Source: Candidatus Limnocylindrales bacterium (GTDB lineage Bacteria > Desulfobacterota > Binatia > UBA1149 > CAITLU01). From it: 64,000 nt of DNA. The position numbers and the translations under genes were made by a program. This document shows positions 7,816 to 16,520 of the stretch, piece after piece. Positions within the stretch are counted from its first letter, which is position 1. The number at the start of each line of letters is the position of its first letter. The stretch covers positions 35,359-99,358 of the forward strand of contig DATNBU010000042.1 of assembly GCA_035571835.1 (NCBI GenBank). Direction: 5' to 3'. The notes below the pieces were generated by a model, which saw only the letters and a program-made list of their open reading frames with translations, was not told where the DNA came from and did not search any database.

Positions 7816-9009
7816 TCAGACATCGTGCGGCAATCCAAGAAGCCTCTCGGCGATCACGTTCTTCTGGATATTCGGCGTCCCGCCGCCGATCACGTAGGCA
7901 GGCCACGACAGCATCTGGTGCTGCCAGCGCCCCTTGTCGACGACGCGGGGTGAATTCTTTGCGAGCCCGCCGAAGCGGCCTTCGATCTCGAGCGCAAGCC
8001 GCCCGATCTCGACCTCGAGCTCCGCGCGAAGCAGCTTGTTGACGGACGTCTCCGCACCGACTTCCTCGCCGCGAAGCTGCCGCGTGAGAAACCGAAGGCC
8101 AGTAAGACGCATCGCCTCGATCATCGTCTCCATGCGCGCGAGCCGCTGGCGCACGAACGGATCCTCGATCGCCGCGCGGCCGCTGCGCCGGCAGCGCTTC
8201 GCGAGATCTTTCAGGTCCTCGAGCGCATGCACCATCGCCGTGACTTCGGCGATCGAGCTGCGCTCGTTGGCGAGCGCGTGCTTGGTGACGTCCCAGCCCT
8301 GGCCTTCGGCGCCGAGCCGGTTCGCGACCGGCACGCGCACGTCGTTGAAGAACACCTCGGCAAACGGTGTCTCTCCGTTCATCGTCTTGATCGGCTTTAC
8401 TTCGATGCCGGGAGAATTCATCGGCACCAGCACGCACGTGATGCCCTGGTGCTTGGATCCGCTCGAATCGGTGCGAACCAGCAGGATCATCCACTGCGCC
8501 CACATCGCGAGCGACGTCCAGATCTTCTGGCCGGTGATCACGTAGTGGTCGCCGTCGCGTACGGCCTTGCACTGAAGCGACGCAAGATCGCTTCCGGAGC
8601 CGGGCTCCGAGTAGCCCGTGCACCAGTGTTCCTCGGCCCTCAGAATCGGAGGGATGTAGCGCTGCTTCTGTTCTTCGGTGCCATACTTGATGATGCCGGG
8701 CCCTACCCACGCAAGACCCATGTACGAAAGCCCGAGCATCGGTGCGCGAGCGTTCCCGCACTCCTGCTTGAGGATCATCTGCTCGACGAGGCCGCCGCCT
8801 CCGCCACCGACTTCCTTCGGCCACGAAAATCCGACCCAGCCCTTCTCGTGAAGCGCCTGGTTCCAGGCGAGCAGCTTCGGCAGGCGATCCATCGCCGACT
8901 CGATGTCGTCACCACCCGCGCCTTTGTCGCCGCTCGGATTCTGCTTGGCGAGGAACTCGCGCACTTCGCGGCGGAACGCTTCTTCCTGTTCGGAGAACGT
9001 GAAGTCCAT
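7816..9009 (-). CDS. Acyl-CoA dehydrogenase (larger subunit of a likely heteromeric pair)
   Basis: This 397-aa flavoprotein starts MDFTFSEQEEAFRREVREF. It has the central beta-domain signatures GYSEPGSGSDLASL and GQKIWTSLA and the FAD-contact region near the C-terminus. The usual catalytic Glu of YEGT is replaced by GGGTPNIQKN, as in subunits of actinobacterial steroid side-chain dehydrogenases (FadE28/FadE29 type), which work as alpha2beta2 complexes. The ATG at 9009 lies 1 nt after the stop of the neighbouring dehydrogenase, strongly implying a complex. It desaturates an unknown acyl-CoA and passes electrons to ETF. Confidence 0.9.
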   Translation of the reverse strand: MDFTFSEQEEAFRREVREFLAKQNPSGDKGAGGDDIESAMDRLPKLLAWNQALHEKGWVGFSWPKEVGGGGGGLVEQMILKQECGNARAPMLGLSYMGLAWVGPGIIKYGTEEQKQRYIPPILRAEEHWCTGYSEPGSGSDLASLQCKAVRDGDHYVITGQKIWTSLAMWAQWMILLVRTDSSGSKHQGITCVLVPMNSPGIEVKPIKTMNGETPFAEVFFNDVRVPVANRLGAEGQGWDVTKHALANERSSIAEVTAMVHALEDLKDLAKRCRRSGRAAIEDPFVRQRLARMETMIEAMRLTGLRFLTRQLRGEEVGAETSVNKLLRAELEVEIGRLALEIEGRFGGLAKNSPRVVDKGRWQHQMLSWPAYVIGGGTPNIQKNVIAERLLGLPHDV

Positions 9010-9010
9010 G

Positions 9011-10114
9011 TCAGAGCCCCTGCACCGTAAGCAGCCGTTCGTGATGGTATTCGACGCTGCCGTCGACGCTGCGGCAGTACCTGCCGCGCTTGTAGTAGAG
9101 GTGCGCGTCGCATTCCCACGTAAAACCAACCGCGCCGTGGATCTGGATTCCGTCTTCGCCCGCGCGATCGAGCGCGATCGAAGCGTACGCCTTGGCCATC
9201 GAGACGTGCGCGCGCGCATCGGGAACGTTGTCGACGGCCCAGGATGCAAAATAGACGAGCGATCTTGCCGATTCGACGTCGACGAAGATCTCGGCGAGCC
9301 GGTGCTTGACGCCCTGAAATTTCCCGATGTACTGGCCGAACTGCTTGCGCACCTTGGCGTACTCGGTCGCAAGCCGCAGCGCCGCATCCGCGGCGCCGAC
9401 CATTTCGGCCGCGAGCGCAACGGTTGCGGCGTCGAGCACCTTCTCGAGCTCGCGCCAGACCGTGCCCGCGCCGCCGAGCCGCTGAGAATCGCTTACGCGA
9501 ACGCCGTCGAGCACGACCTCGGCCGCCCGCGATGTCGCATCGATCATGCGAAGCGGCGTAACCGTGATGCCCTCGGCATCGCTCGGTACCGCGTAAAGGC
9601 TGATGCCTTCTTCCTCACGCACGGCGATCAGCAGCAGATCGACCGCCTGTCCCCACGGAACGAACATCTTCCTCCCTGTGAGGACCGAATCGATCGCCGT
9701 CGCCTCGACACCTGCCTGCGTCAGGTCGTCGCTCTCTTCGAGCACGGCGAGCGATGCGATGAGCTCGCCCGAAGCGATCTGCGGCAGCCACTTCTCCTGC
9801 TGCTCGACGGAGCCAAGCGCGGCGATGGCGCGCGCCGCGGCCGCATTCGCGAGGATCGGCGACGGACAGAGCGAGCGTCCCGCTTCTTCGGCCAGGATCA
9901 CGAGGTCTTCCCATGAGCGACCGAGGCCGCCGAATTCTTCCGGAATCGTCAGCGCGGGCCAGCCGAGCTCGGCCATCTTCTTCCACAGACCGGTGTCGTG
10001 CGGCTCTTTCGACGCCATGATCGTGCGCACGCGCTCGAGCGGACACTCCGAGTCGAGGAAGCGCCGCACCTGGGCCTTGAGCTGTTCCTGATCCGAGCTG
10101 AATCCGAATTCCAT
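9011..10114 (-). CDS. Acyl-CoA dehydrogenase (smaller subunit of a likely heteromeric pair)
   Basis: The 367-aa protein begins MEFGFSSDQEQLKAQVRRFL and ends with HGAVGFTWECDAHLYYKR, a C-terminus found in the smaller subunits of heteromeric acyl-CoA dehydrogenases. The middle domain is divergent, with few canonical FAD-binding residues. ATG at 10114 follows GGAAGGA. It is the first gene of a minus-strand run with the 397-aa dehydrogenase, 1 nt apart. Together they probably form one enzyme for a branched or cyclic acyl-CoA; the substrate is unknown. Confidence 0.88.
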   Translation of the reverse strand: MEFGFSSDQEQLKAQVRRFLDSECPLERVRTIMASKEPHDTGLWKKMAELGWPALTIPEEFGGLGRSWEDLVILAEEAGRSLCPSPILANAAAARAIAALGSVEQQEKWLPQIASGELIASLAVLEESDDLTQAGVEATAIDSVLTGRKMFVPWGQAVDLLLIAVREEEGISLYAVPSDAEGITVTPLRMIDATSRAAEVVLDGVRVSDSQRLGGAGTVWRELEKVLDAATVALAAEMVGAADAALRLATEYAKVRKQFGQYIGKFQGVKHRLAEIFVDVESARSLVYFASWAVDNVPDARAHVSMAKAYASIALDRAGEDGIQIHGAVGFTWECDAHLYYKRGRYCRSVDGSVEYHHERLLTVQGL

Positions 10115-10243
10115 GGCCGCGTTCCTTCCACCGATCTTTACTATTTGCAAGACCCTGCATATAAGCCCCGCGCATCTGGCGCGCGCAGCGCGCGCTTGCC
10201 GGCGCGCTCTGGGCGCGCCCTATTTTCACCGGAGGTTTTTGAG

Positions 10244-11149
10244 ATGGCAGATTTCGGACTGAAGGGCCGCACCGCGGTCATTACTGGCGCCGGCGGCGGA
10301 CTCGGACGTACCCATGCGCTCCTTTTTGCAAAGTACGGAGCCAATGTGGTCGTCAACGATCTGGGCGGTTCCTTCAAGGGCGAAGGCAAGGGATCGGAGA
10401 TGGCCGACAAGGTCGTCGACGAGATCAAAGCTGCCGGCGGCAATGCGGTCGCCAACTACGATTCGGTTTCCACCGAAGCGGGCGCCAACGGCATCATCAA
10501 GACGGCCGTCGACACGTTCGGCAAGATCGACATCCTCGTCAACAACGCCGGCATCCTTCGCGACACGTCGTTCGTCAAGATGACCGATGCCGACTGGGAT
10601 CTCGTGTTCGCGGTGCACATGAAGGGCGCCTACTACTGCACCAAAGCGGCGTGGGGCCACATGCGCGACCAGAAGTACGGACGCGTCATCCTGACGTCGT
10701 CGGCTTCGGGCATCTACGGCAACTTCGGCCAGACCAACTACGCCGCCGCCAAGATGGGCCTCGTCGGTCTCGGCCAGACGCTCGCGCTCGAAGGCGAGAA
10801 GTACAACATCCGCGTCAACATGATCGCTCCGGTCGCCGCGAGCCGCATGACCGAGTCGCTGATGCCTCCGTTCGTGCTCGAAAAGCTCAAGCCCGAGTGC
10901 GTCTCGCCGCTCGTCGTCTACCTCTGCTCGGAGAACGTCGACGTCAACGGCGAGCTCTACGAAGTCGGCGCCGGTGCCGTAGCGCGCATCGAAACCCTTC
11001 GCAGCAAAGGCCTCGCGATGAACCCCGACGAAATCACCGTCGAAGCCGTCGCCGAAGCCTGGACGAAGATCAACGACATGACCGACGCGCAGATCCTCCG
11101 ATCGATCGGAGAATCGACCCAGACCACGCTCGCCCACTGCATGAGCTGA
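10244..11149 (+). CDS. SDR 3-hydroxyacyl-CoA dehydrogenase (MFE-2 dehydrogenase-like)
   Basis: This 301-aa short-chain dehydrogenase has cofactor motif TGAGGGLG (14-21), NNAG (100-103) and catalytic Ser153, Tyr166 and Lys170 (YAAAK). The extended loop NDLGGSFKGEGKG and the C-terminal tail after residue 250 match the (3R)-hydroxyacyl-CoA dehydrogenase part of peroxisomal multifunctional enzyme type 2. The next gene encodes the matching hydratase-2 domain, so the two would do consecutive beta-oxidation steps through the R-isomer. ATG at 10244 follows GGAGG (spacing 8). It is divergent from the dehydrogenase pair. Confidence 0.9.
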   Translation: MADFGLKGRTAVITGAGGGLGRTHALLFAKYGANVVVNDLGGSFKGEGKGSEMADKVVDEIKAAGGNAVANYDSVSTEAGANGIIKTAVDTFGKIDILVNNAGILRDTSFVKMTDADWDLVFAVHMKGAYYCTKAAWGHMRDQKYGRVILTSSASGIYGNFGQTNYAAAKMGLVGLGQTLALEGEKYNIRVNMIAPVAASRMTESLMPPFVLEKLKPECVSPLVVYLCSENVDVNGELYEVGAGAVARIETLRSKGLAMNPDEITVEAVAEAWTKINDMTDAQILRSIGESTQTTLAHCMS

Positions 11150-11174
11150 TCGGAGAGAACAGACCACGCTGCGC

Positions 11175-11261
11175 GGCGTTGCCGGGGCGGGGGCGTGCGC
11201 GGACGCGCCTATGAGCGCAGCGAATCGAAGCGTACGCGCATGCCCCCGCCCCGGCGACGCC
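11175..11261. repeat. GC-rich long-stem palindromic element (copy 2)
   Basis: The arms at about 11175-11201 and 11235-11261 pair over 27 bp with two G-U positions, core GCCGGGGCGGGGGC. The 33-nt loop is identical to that of the copy at 7703-7785 except for one base. It lies between the SDR and MaoC genes, inside a likely operon. Confidence 0.9.
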
Positions 11262-11295
11262 AACGCCACGCACCGGAATTACAGGAGAGAAGCCC

Positions 11296-12159
11296 ATGTC
11301 GATCGACGTTCAGAAAGTCCTCGGGCAGGAGCTCGCGGAGATGCCTTTCGAGTGGAAGGAGCGCGACATCATTCTGTATGCGCTCGGTCTCGGAGTCGGC
11401 GTCGGTGAAGTCCCGACCAGCGAGAACGTGCTGCGCTACACGTACGAGAACCAGCTCAAGGCCATTCCCACGTATGGCGTCGTGCCGGCGTTCCCCGCGC
11501 TGACCGGCGTGCTGTCGGTTCCGGGTTTCGAGATCAATCCGATGATGATCCTGCACGGCGAGCAGACGACCGAAGTGCTGTGCAAGGAAGTTCCGACCCG
11601 CGCCGACACGCTGACCAGCGCGAAAGTCACCGGCATCTTCGACAAGGGCAAGGGCGCGCTCGTTACGCTCGAAGCAATCACGAAGGTGAAGGGCGGCGAA
11701 GACCTGTTCCGCAACGAGTTCGGAATCTTCGTGCGCGGCGAAGGCGGATTCGGCGGGCCCTCGGGTCCGGCGCCCGGCAACGAAGCGCCCGCCCGTGAAC
11801 CGGACGCCGTCCGCGAGTATCCGACGATGCCGCACCAGGCCGTGCTCTACCGCCTGTCCGGCGACTACAATCCGCTGCACATCGATCCGCAGTTCGCCGC
11901 GTTCGGCGGATTCGACCGGCCGATCCTTCACGGCCTGTGCACGTACGGCAACGTCGCGCGCGCCGTGATCGACGAATACACCGACGGCGACCCCACGAAA
12001 TTCCGCTCGATCAAGGTGCGTTTCTCGGCCCCTGTGATGCCCGGCGAGACCATCGTCGTGAAGATGTGGAAGGAATCCGCGACCGACATCCTGTGCGAGG
12101 CGTCGGTCAAGGAGCGGCAGCTCGCGGTCGTCAAGAACGCGCGGGTCACGCTTCGCTGA
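11296..12159 (+). CDS. MaoC-type 2-enoyl-CoA hydratase (MFE-2 hydratase-2-like)
   Basis: This 287-aa double hot-dog protein has the hydratase-2 signature YRLSGDYNPLHIDP (185-198), with catalytic Asp190 and His195, and GFDRPILHGLCTYG (205-218). The N-terminal half is the degenerate hot-dog that binds the acyl chain, as in human HSD17B4 and fungal Fox2. It hydrates trans-2-enoyl-CoA to (3R)-hydroxyacyl-CoA, the substrate for the SDR just upstream. ATG at 11296 follows AGGAG. It continues directly into a TetR gene 15 bp downstream. Confidence 0.92.
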   Translation: MSIDVQKVLGQELAEMPFEWKERDIILYALGLGVGVGEVPTSENVLRYTYENQLKAIPTYGVVPAFPALTGVLSVPGFEINPMMILHGEQTTEVLCKEVPTRADTLTSAKVTGIFDKGKGALVTLEAITKVKGGEDLFRNEFGIFVRGEGGFGGPSGPAPGNEAPAREPDAVREYPTMPHQAVLYRLSGDYNPLHIDPQFAAFGGFDRPILHGLCTYGNVARAVIDEYTDGDPTKFRSIKVRFSAPVMPGETIVVKMWKESATDILCEASVKERQLAVVKNARVTLR

Positions 12160-12174
12160 CGGAGCCGCAGGCGC

Positions 12175-12963
12175 GTGCCGAAGGTCGCATCACGCAAGCC
12201 GCCCGGTCCGGCTCGCAAGCGTTCGGCCGCCGGACTTTCGACGAGCTCGAAGGCCCCGGCGGCGAAGCCGCGCCCGGCGCCGGCCGCCAAGACTTCGCCG
12301 CGGCCGGTCCGAAAACGAATCGCCGACGTGGCGGCCGACGACGCGCGTCCGGCGCGTCGCCGCAACAGAGAGCAGACCATCAACGACATCCTCGATGCGG
12401 CCGAGCGGCTTCTCGATCAGAAGGGTCCCGACGGTTTCGGCCTGGCCGAGCTCGGCCGCGCCGCCGGAGTTTCGTTCGGCCTGATCCATCATTACTTCGG
12501 CGGCAAGGAAGGACTGCTGCGCGAAGTCCTGCGGCGCACGCTGCGGCAGATGGGACGAGAGATCCGTCGTATCCAGGAGACCGGAGCGTTCTGGGACACC
12601 AAGGCGCCTGCCGTGGTCGTCGTGTTCGACACCTACCTTCGCAAACCCGGCTTTGCCCGGCTGATGGCGTGGGGCCTGCTCAAGGATCTGCTCGTCGCCG
12701 AGGAAGTCTCGCTCGAGGTCCAGCGCGACCGTGAGGCCCTCGACATGATGGTCGATCGACTTCGCGAAGGGATGCCCGGGGCAAGCCGCATCGACGCGGC
12801 TGCACTGACGACGCTGCTGACCAGCGCGGTGCTCGGATTCAACCTGCTGCGGCCGCTGCTCGTGCAGACGCGAGGCTGGAACGCGAGGTCGGATGAAATC
12901 CTTCGCGAGCAGCTTGTCCGGGCCATGATCTCGATCGCACGGCCGAAGTCCAACCGGGCCTGA
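12175..12963 (+). CDS. TetR/AcrR-family regulator with long basic N-terminal tail
   Basis: The 262-aa protein has a TetR helix-turn-helix (about 65-115): INDILDAAERLLDQKG, then LAELGRAAGVSFGLIHHYFGGKEGLL. The first 60 residues are rich in Pro, Ala, Lys and Arg, resembling histone-H1-like tails and probably contacting DNA non-specifically. The C-terminal ligand domain is all helical. GTG at 12175 is the likely start (GGAG about 10 nt upstream). Being 15 bp behind the SDR-MaoC genes, it probably controls this beta-oxidation block in response to an acyl-CoA; that is inference from position. Confidence 0.88.
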   Translation: MPKVASRKPPGPARKRSAAGLSTSSKAPAAKPRPAPAAKTSPRPVRKRIADVAADDARPARRRNREQTINDILDAAERLLDQKGPDGFGLAELGRAAGVSFGLIHHYFGGKEGLLREVLRRTLRQMGREIRRIQETGAFWDTKAPAVVVVFDTYLRKPGFARLMAWGLLKDLLVAEEVSLEVQRDREALDMMVDRLREGMPGASRIDAAALTTLLTSAVLGFNLLRPLLVQTRGWNARSDEILREQLVRAMISIARPKSNRA

Positions 12964-13130
12964 TCCGCACGATCGGGATGTGAGGGATGTGCGGGCGTTC
13001 AAGCCCGCCGAATTGCCGACAGGTGGACTGAATGCTAAGACCGACGGAGGAGTGGGAGCGGATGGCCGCACCGCGCGCAGCTGCCAAGTCCGGCCCTGAT
13101 GTCTGACCAGCACGTTCCATGGAGGGATCG

Positions 13131-14009
13131 ATGAAGATGAAGAGGATGTTCCTTGTGGGCTCGTTGTGCGCCGCCGCGCTGACGGCCGCCGCCATTGCCG
13201 AGGCCGCCGATGACGTGGTCGTCGAAGCTCCGGCCAGCAACTCGGCAGCCATCGCGGCGTCAGACGCCGCAGCTGCCGCGCCGAAGGACGAGACCGTCAA
13301 GCTGCGCGGCTTCTATGGAGGCGGCTCGATCGGAGGAAGCTTCTTCGAGGGCGGCGGGAGGCACTCGCGGATCTACAACCGCAGCAGCGACGACGACAAC
13401 GGGGACGGCGTGCCCGATGCGTTCGACGCCGACCACATCAGCAACGAGAACAACTTCATGTGGACCGCGTTCTTCGGCTACCGGATGGCCGACTGGCTCG
13501 GCGTCGAGGTCGGCTGGACCGATATCGGCGGATTCAAGGCGTCGCACGACGCGAACCCGGCCTACACGAACGACCGCGACACCAAGATCAGCCCGTCGGT
13601 CAACGGACTGGAAGCACGCCTGCGGGCCTGGGTCCCGCTCGGAACCGACCGCGTCGCCGGCATCGGCGGAATCGGCGTCTTCGTATTCCAGTCGCACGGT
13701 AACAAGCAGTGCAGCGGCCGTGTCGCCGGAGTTTCCGACCCGTGCAACAAGGGTGTGGGCCACTTCGACCAGGCGCCGAAGGCGCTCGATCCGAAGGAGG
13801 ACAGCGGCCAGGCACTCACGATCAGCGCCGGGCTTCAGTTCCGCGTGACCGACAACATTCTGCTCCGCACGGAGTATCAGCACTTCTTCTCGGTGCTCGA
13901 CCAGGGCGTCGACATGGTCACGGCAAGCGTGGTCTTCGGGTTCTGGGATGTGTTCGGCCAGGGCAGAGCGGGCGGCAGCGACGACCTGGGTGGCGTGGTC
14001 GTCGAGTAG
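13131..14009 (+). CDS. Outer-membrane beta-barrel protein
   Basis: The 292-aa product has a signal peptide (MKMKRMFLVGSLCAAALTAAAIAEA) followed by an Ala-rich linker and a beta-barrel of alternating strands with loops such as SSDDDNGDGVPDAFDADH, which resembles a Ca-binding Asp-rich loop. Strand motifs GFYGGGSIGGSFFEGG and FGYRMADWLGVEVGW are typical of OmpA-like eight-strand barrels. ATG at 13131 is preceded by GGAGGG. The N-terminal region between signal and barrel is low complexity. A clear terminator follows. Confidence 0.8.
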   Translation: MKMKRMFLVGSLCAAALTAAAIAEAADDVVVEAPASNSAAIAASDAAAAAPKDETVKLRGFYGGGSIGGSFFEGGGRHSRIYNRSSDDDNGDGVPDAFDADHISNENNFMWTAFFGYRMADWLGVEVGWTDIGGFKASHDANPAYTNDRDTKISPSVNGLEARLRAWVPLGTDRVAGIGGIGVFVFQSHGNKQCSGRVAGVSDPCNKGVGHFDQAPKALDPKEDSGQALTISAGLQFRVTDNILLRTEYQHFFSVLDQGVDMVTASVVFGFWDVFGQGRAGGSDDLGGVVVE

Positions 14010-14074
14010 CTGGACATCAGCGATCTGCGGGGACGGCTGCACATCGTCGGCAGCGGTTCGCCGCACAAGGCAAA

Positions 14075-14108
14075 GGCCGCGGAGCGACGTTTCCGCGGCC
14101 TTTTCTTT
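14075..14108 (+). terminator. Intrinsic terminator after the beta-barrel gene
   Basis: GGCCGCGGA (14075-14083) pairs with TCCGCGGCC (14092-14100) across an 8-nt loop, followed by TTTTCTTTT. Confidence 0.85.
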
Positions 14109-14259
14109 TGTCGGCAGCACCCTCTGTTGGCGCACATCACGTGCGCGCAGCGAGAGTTGACGTCACCGCCCGCGTCGGACCTAATCTGCGCCTGGCCGAA
14201 ACAATTCGCCGGCGCGCACGCGCGGACCGGCCCTTGAATCCATGGGGAGCTCTACTGGT

Positions 14260-14661
14260 ATGAAGTCACGTTACATCGTTGCAACATCGCTTGGCGTCAT
14301 GCTGCTGGCTGCATGCTCGGCCAACAAACAGTCGGCGTCGCACGCCGAAGGCTCGCACGAGACCGCGAAAGCCGAGGCGCCCGCCAAGGAGAAGGGCAAT
14401 CCCGGCCGGCCCGCTCCGGCAGGCTCACCGCTGGCCAAGATCCAGGACGGAATGGCCGATACCGACGTGCGGCGAATCCTCGGCGAACCGGACAGCTCGA
14501 AGAGCTACATGACCGGCAAGCAGTTCATTCCGTACTACTACGGTCCGGATACCGGGCGCACCGAATACATCTACAAGGGTCTCGGCCGCATCACGCTGAC
14601 GCGTAACCGCTACAGCGGCGGCCTCAAGGTGATCCGCGTGGACTACGATCCGAACATCTGA
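14260..14661 (+). CDS. BamE/SmpA-like lipoprotein
   Basis: The 133-aa product has a lipoprotein signal ending LAAC (Cys19), a charged Ala/Glu/Lys linker, then the BamE-like fold: IQDGMADTDVRRILGEPDSS and the strand pair TEYIYKGLGRITL. Family members stabilise beta-barrel assembly machinery or other outer-membrane complexes. ATG at 14260 is preferred because the signal peptide begins there and GGGGAG lies upstream; an ATG six codons earlier overlaps that site. It lies between two beta-barrel genes and shares a bidirectional terminator with the next one. Confidence 0.75.
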   Translation: MKSRYIVATSLGVMLLAACSANKQSASHAEGSHETAKAEAPAKEKGNPGRPAPAGSPLAKIQDGMADTDVRRILGEPDSSKSYMTGKQFIPYYYGPDTGRTEYIYKGLGRITLTRNRYSGGLKVIRVDYDPNI

Positions 14662-14714
14662 CGCGTTCGTCCGCAGCAGCAGAACGGTTCCGGGCCGTTC
14701 CGCGGTTCAAAAAG

Positions 14715-14750
14715 AAAGAGGGCTGGATCATGACGATCCAGCCCTCTTTT
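14715..14750. terminator. Bidirectional intrinsic terminator
   Basis: AAAGAGGGCTGGATC (14715-14729) pairs perfectly with its reverse complement (14735-14749) across a 5-nt loop. It is flanked by A-rich and T-rich tracts and so serves both the BamE-like gene (+) and the convergent barrel gene (-). Confidence 0.9.
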
Positions 14751-14777
14751 TCGTTCCTCGACGGAACGGTTCGCTCG

Positions 14778-15701
14778 TCAGATCCCGTTCGCGCTGAACG
14801 CGATGCCGAGTCCTGCCTGCCAGTTCGGCGCGTTGTCGCACAGGCCGACACCGACCGTCGGGCGGATGACGAGCTCGTTGTCGCCGCCAACCCCGATGTA
14901 GATGTCCGCGCCGGGAATGATGCTGACCGGATCGTTGTCGCCGCTGCCTACCGCTTCGCTGGTGAAGTGCTCATGCTGGATTTCAGCCCGTGCGACCACC
15001 ATGTCGCCGATTGGGACGAGCACGCCCAGGTTGTTGTCGAAGCGGTCGAACACGTCATCGGCGTCGCTGTTCGGCAGATTGTCGAACCGATGCGTGTCGG
15101 GATCCGTCGTCACGTAGTAGCCGGCGTGGTAACGGATGCTGGCCGGACCGGCCATCACGCCGACGGTCAGGAAAGGCTCGAAGCCATACGCATTGGTACC
15201 GAAGTGCGTTCCGTTGTCATGCCCGGCAGTCGGGAACGTCGCGACCAGTCCCGCACCGAACGTAAAGATGTCGGTACGGACCGGCATGACCTTGCCCCAC
15301 AGCCGAAGGTCGCCGAATGCACTGGCACCATCGCCCGAGACGTGGTCCTGCTGAACGTAGAGGTACGGCATCAGCGCGCCGACCTCGAACAGGTCCTTTC
15401 CGTACGAGATATGGAGATCGGTATTGACCGCCTCGAAGTCTCCGGAATGGTCGTAGTAATGAATCCCGTACATCGAATCGAGCTCGACCCACAGGCCATG
15501 CGTCGTCTCGGCGTCTGTCAGGAAGCCCGCGAACTTGTGCATCGCGCGCGGAGTGGGTGGCTCCGGTGTCGGTACGGCTGCCGGCAACGGGGCCGGGATT
15601 TCTTCGGCCTGCTCGGCTTCACCGTATGCGCCTGCGAATGCGAACGTCGTTGCGCCCAGCATTGCGGACGCGAACACCACAGAAAAAAGTCCTTTCTTCA
15701 T
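14778..15701 (-). CDS. Outer-membrane beta-barrel protein
   Basis: The 307-aa product has a signal peptide (MKKGLFSVVFASAMLGATTFAFA) and a Pro-rich linker (PAPLPAAVPTPEPPTP), then a beta-barrel with strands such as HGLWVELDSMYGIHYYD and ADIYIGVGGDNELVIRPTVG. It resembles transporter-like or phenol-degradation-type outer-membrane barrels, but I cannot name a substrate. ATG at 15701 follows AGGAGG. It is transcribed alone and is convergent with the BamE-like lipoprotein. Confidence 0.75.
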   Translation of the reverse strand: MKKGLFSVVFASAMLGATTFAFAGAYGEAEQAEEIPAPLPAAVPTPEPPTPRAMHKFAGFLTDAETTHGLWVELDSMYGIHYYDHSGDFEAVNTDLHISYGKDLFEVGALMPYLYVQQDHVSGDGASAFGDLRLWGKVMPVRTDIFTFGAGLVATFPTAGHDNGTHFGTNAYGFEPFLTVGVMAGPASIRYHAGYYVTTDPDTHRFDNLPNSDADDVFDRFDNNLGVLVPIGDMVVARAEIQHEHFTSEAVGSGDNDPVSIIPGADIYIGVGGDNELVIRPTVGVGLCDNAPNWQAGLGIAFSANGI

Positions 15702-15947
15702 CGAAATGCCTCCTGAGAGCTTCCCGTTTTTGATTGTGCCGAATTTCGCATTCCGGCCGCGACAGTCAACTGACCCCTCGAGCTCCCCTTCGTTCGTCAG
15801 ACGATGGTAGCAGTTTTATGCGAACACCACCGCATCCCGGGCAGAGAATTGCATGAAACCATGTTCACGGTGGTGAGACCTCGGTCACCGCGCCCGTACG
15901 ACGCAATGGGGGGCGAGGTCTTCTGAACAAAAATGTGCAGCCCTCGA

Positions 15948-16520
15948 TTAGTAGAACCGGTAGAGCACACCGAACGTGATCGGGACGATGCCGTAGTCCG
16001 AGCTTTTCCCGGTCGGCAGAAAGTAGCCGACGTCGGCCGAAAACGCCCAGTTGCGGGTCGCGTAGACCTCGAGTCCGCCGGCAAAACGGAATGCGACGTT
16101 CGAATCGCCCTTGTCGCCGCCGTTGTCCCTGGCGGCGTTCGACGGATCGACCTTGGCGTAATCCGCGCCAAACAGGGCGTACGGCTGGACGATCCCGTGA
16201 AACGGATAGAATTTGCCGTTCAGGCCGATCATCCAGATGTTGGTGTCGCCGGACCCGGCGTTATCGTCGAAGGCGAGATAGTGTTCCCAGTCCAGCTCGA
16301 GCGCGAACCATTCGTTGAAGCGGTAACCGCCCTTGACGTAGTAGCCCCAGCTGTCGTCGAATTTGACGCCGCTTACGTCGAAATTCTCGAAAGCATAGGC
16401 GCCGCCGGCCCCGACGAACGGTCCGGAGCGTCCATACTCCTGATCCGCCGCGCGGGCCGTAGTGGCTGAAGCCACAAGTGCGACGGCCGATAAGAGTGCT
16501 GCAATACGGGTCCACGACAT
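15948..16520 (-). CDS. Outer-membrane beta-barrel protein (OmpW/OmpA-like)
   Basis: The 190-aa product has a signal peptide ending TTARA and an eight-strand barrel beginning SGPFVGAGGAYAFENF and ending PITFGVLYRFY, with the C-terminal aromatic residue recognised by the Bam complex. ATG at 16520 follows GGAGG. The downstream gap to the other barrel gene (15702-15947) shows no further gene. Its function is presumably envelope structure or small-solute diffusion. Confidence 0.78.
   Translation of the reverse strand: MSWTRIAALLSAVALVASATTARAADQEYGRSGPFVGAGGAYAFENFDVSGVKFDDSWGYYVKGGYRFNEWFALELDWEHYLAFDDNAGSGDTNIWMIGLNGKFYPFHGIVQPYALFGADYAKVDPSNAARDNGGDKGDSNVAFRFAGGLEVYATRNWAFSADVGYFLPTGKSSDYGIVPITFGVLYRFY

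Noticed and set aside
7816..9420. 534-aa version of the 397-aa dehydrogenase
   Set aside because: The first 137 codons overlap the neighbouring dehydrogenase out of frame; the family N-terminus MDFTFSEQE begins at 9009.
10160..10215. Run of GCGCGC-type sequence upstream of the SDR gene
   Set aside because: Short local palindromes only; no long stem and no second full copy, beyond a 15-bp match to the 51752 hairpin region.
14157..14187. Promoter TTGACG...TAATCT before the BamE-like lipoprotein
   Set aside because: Spacing is 18-19 bp with a weak -10; not strong enough to list.
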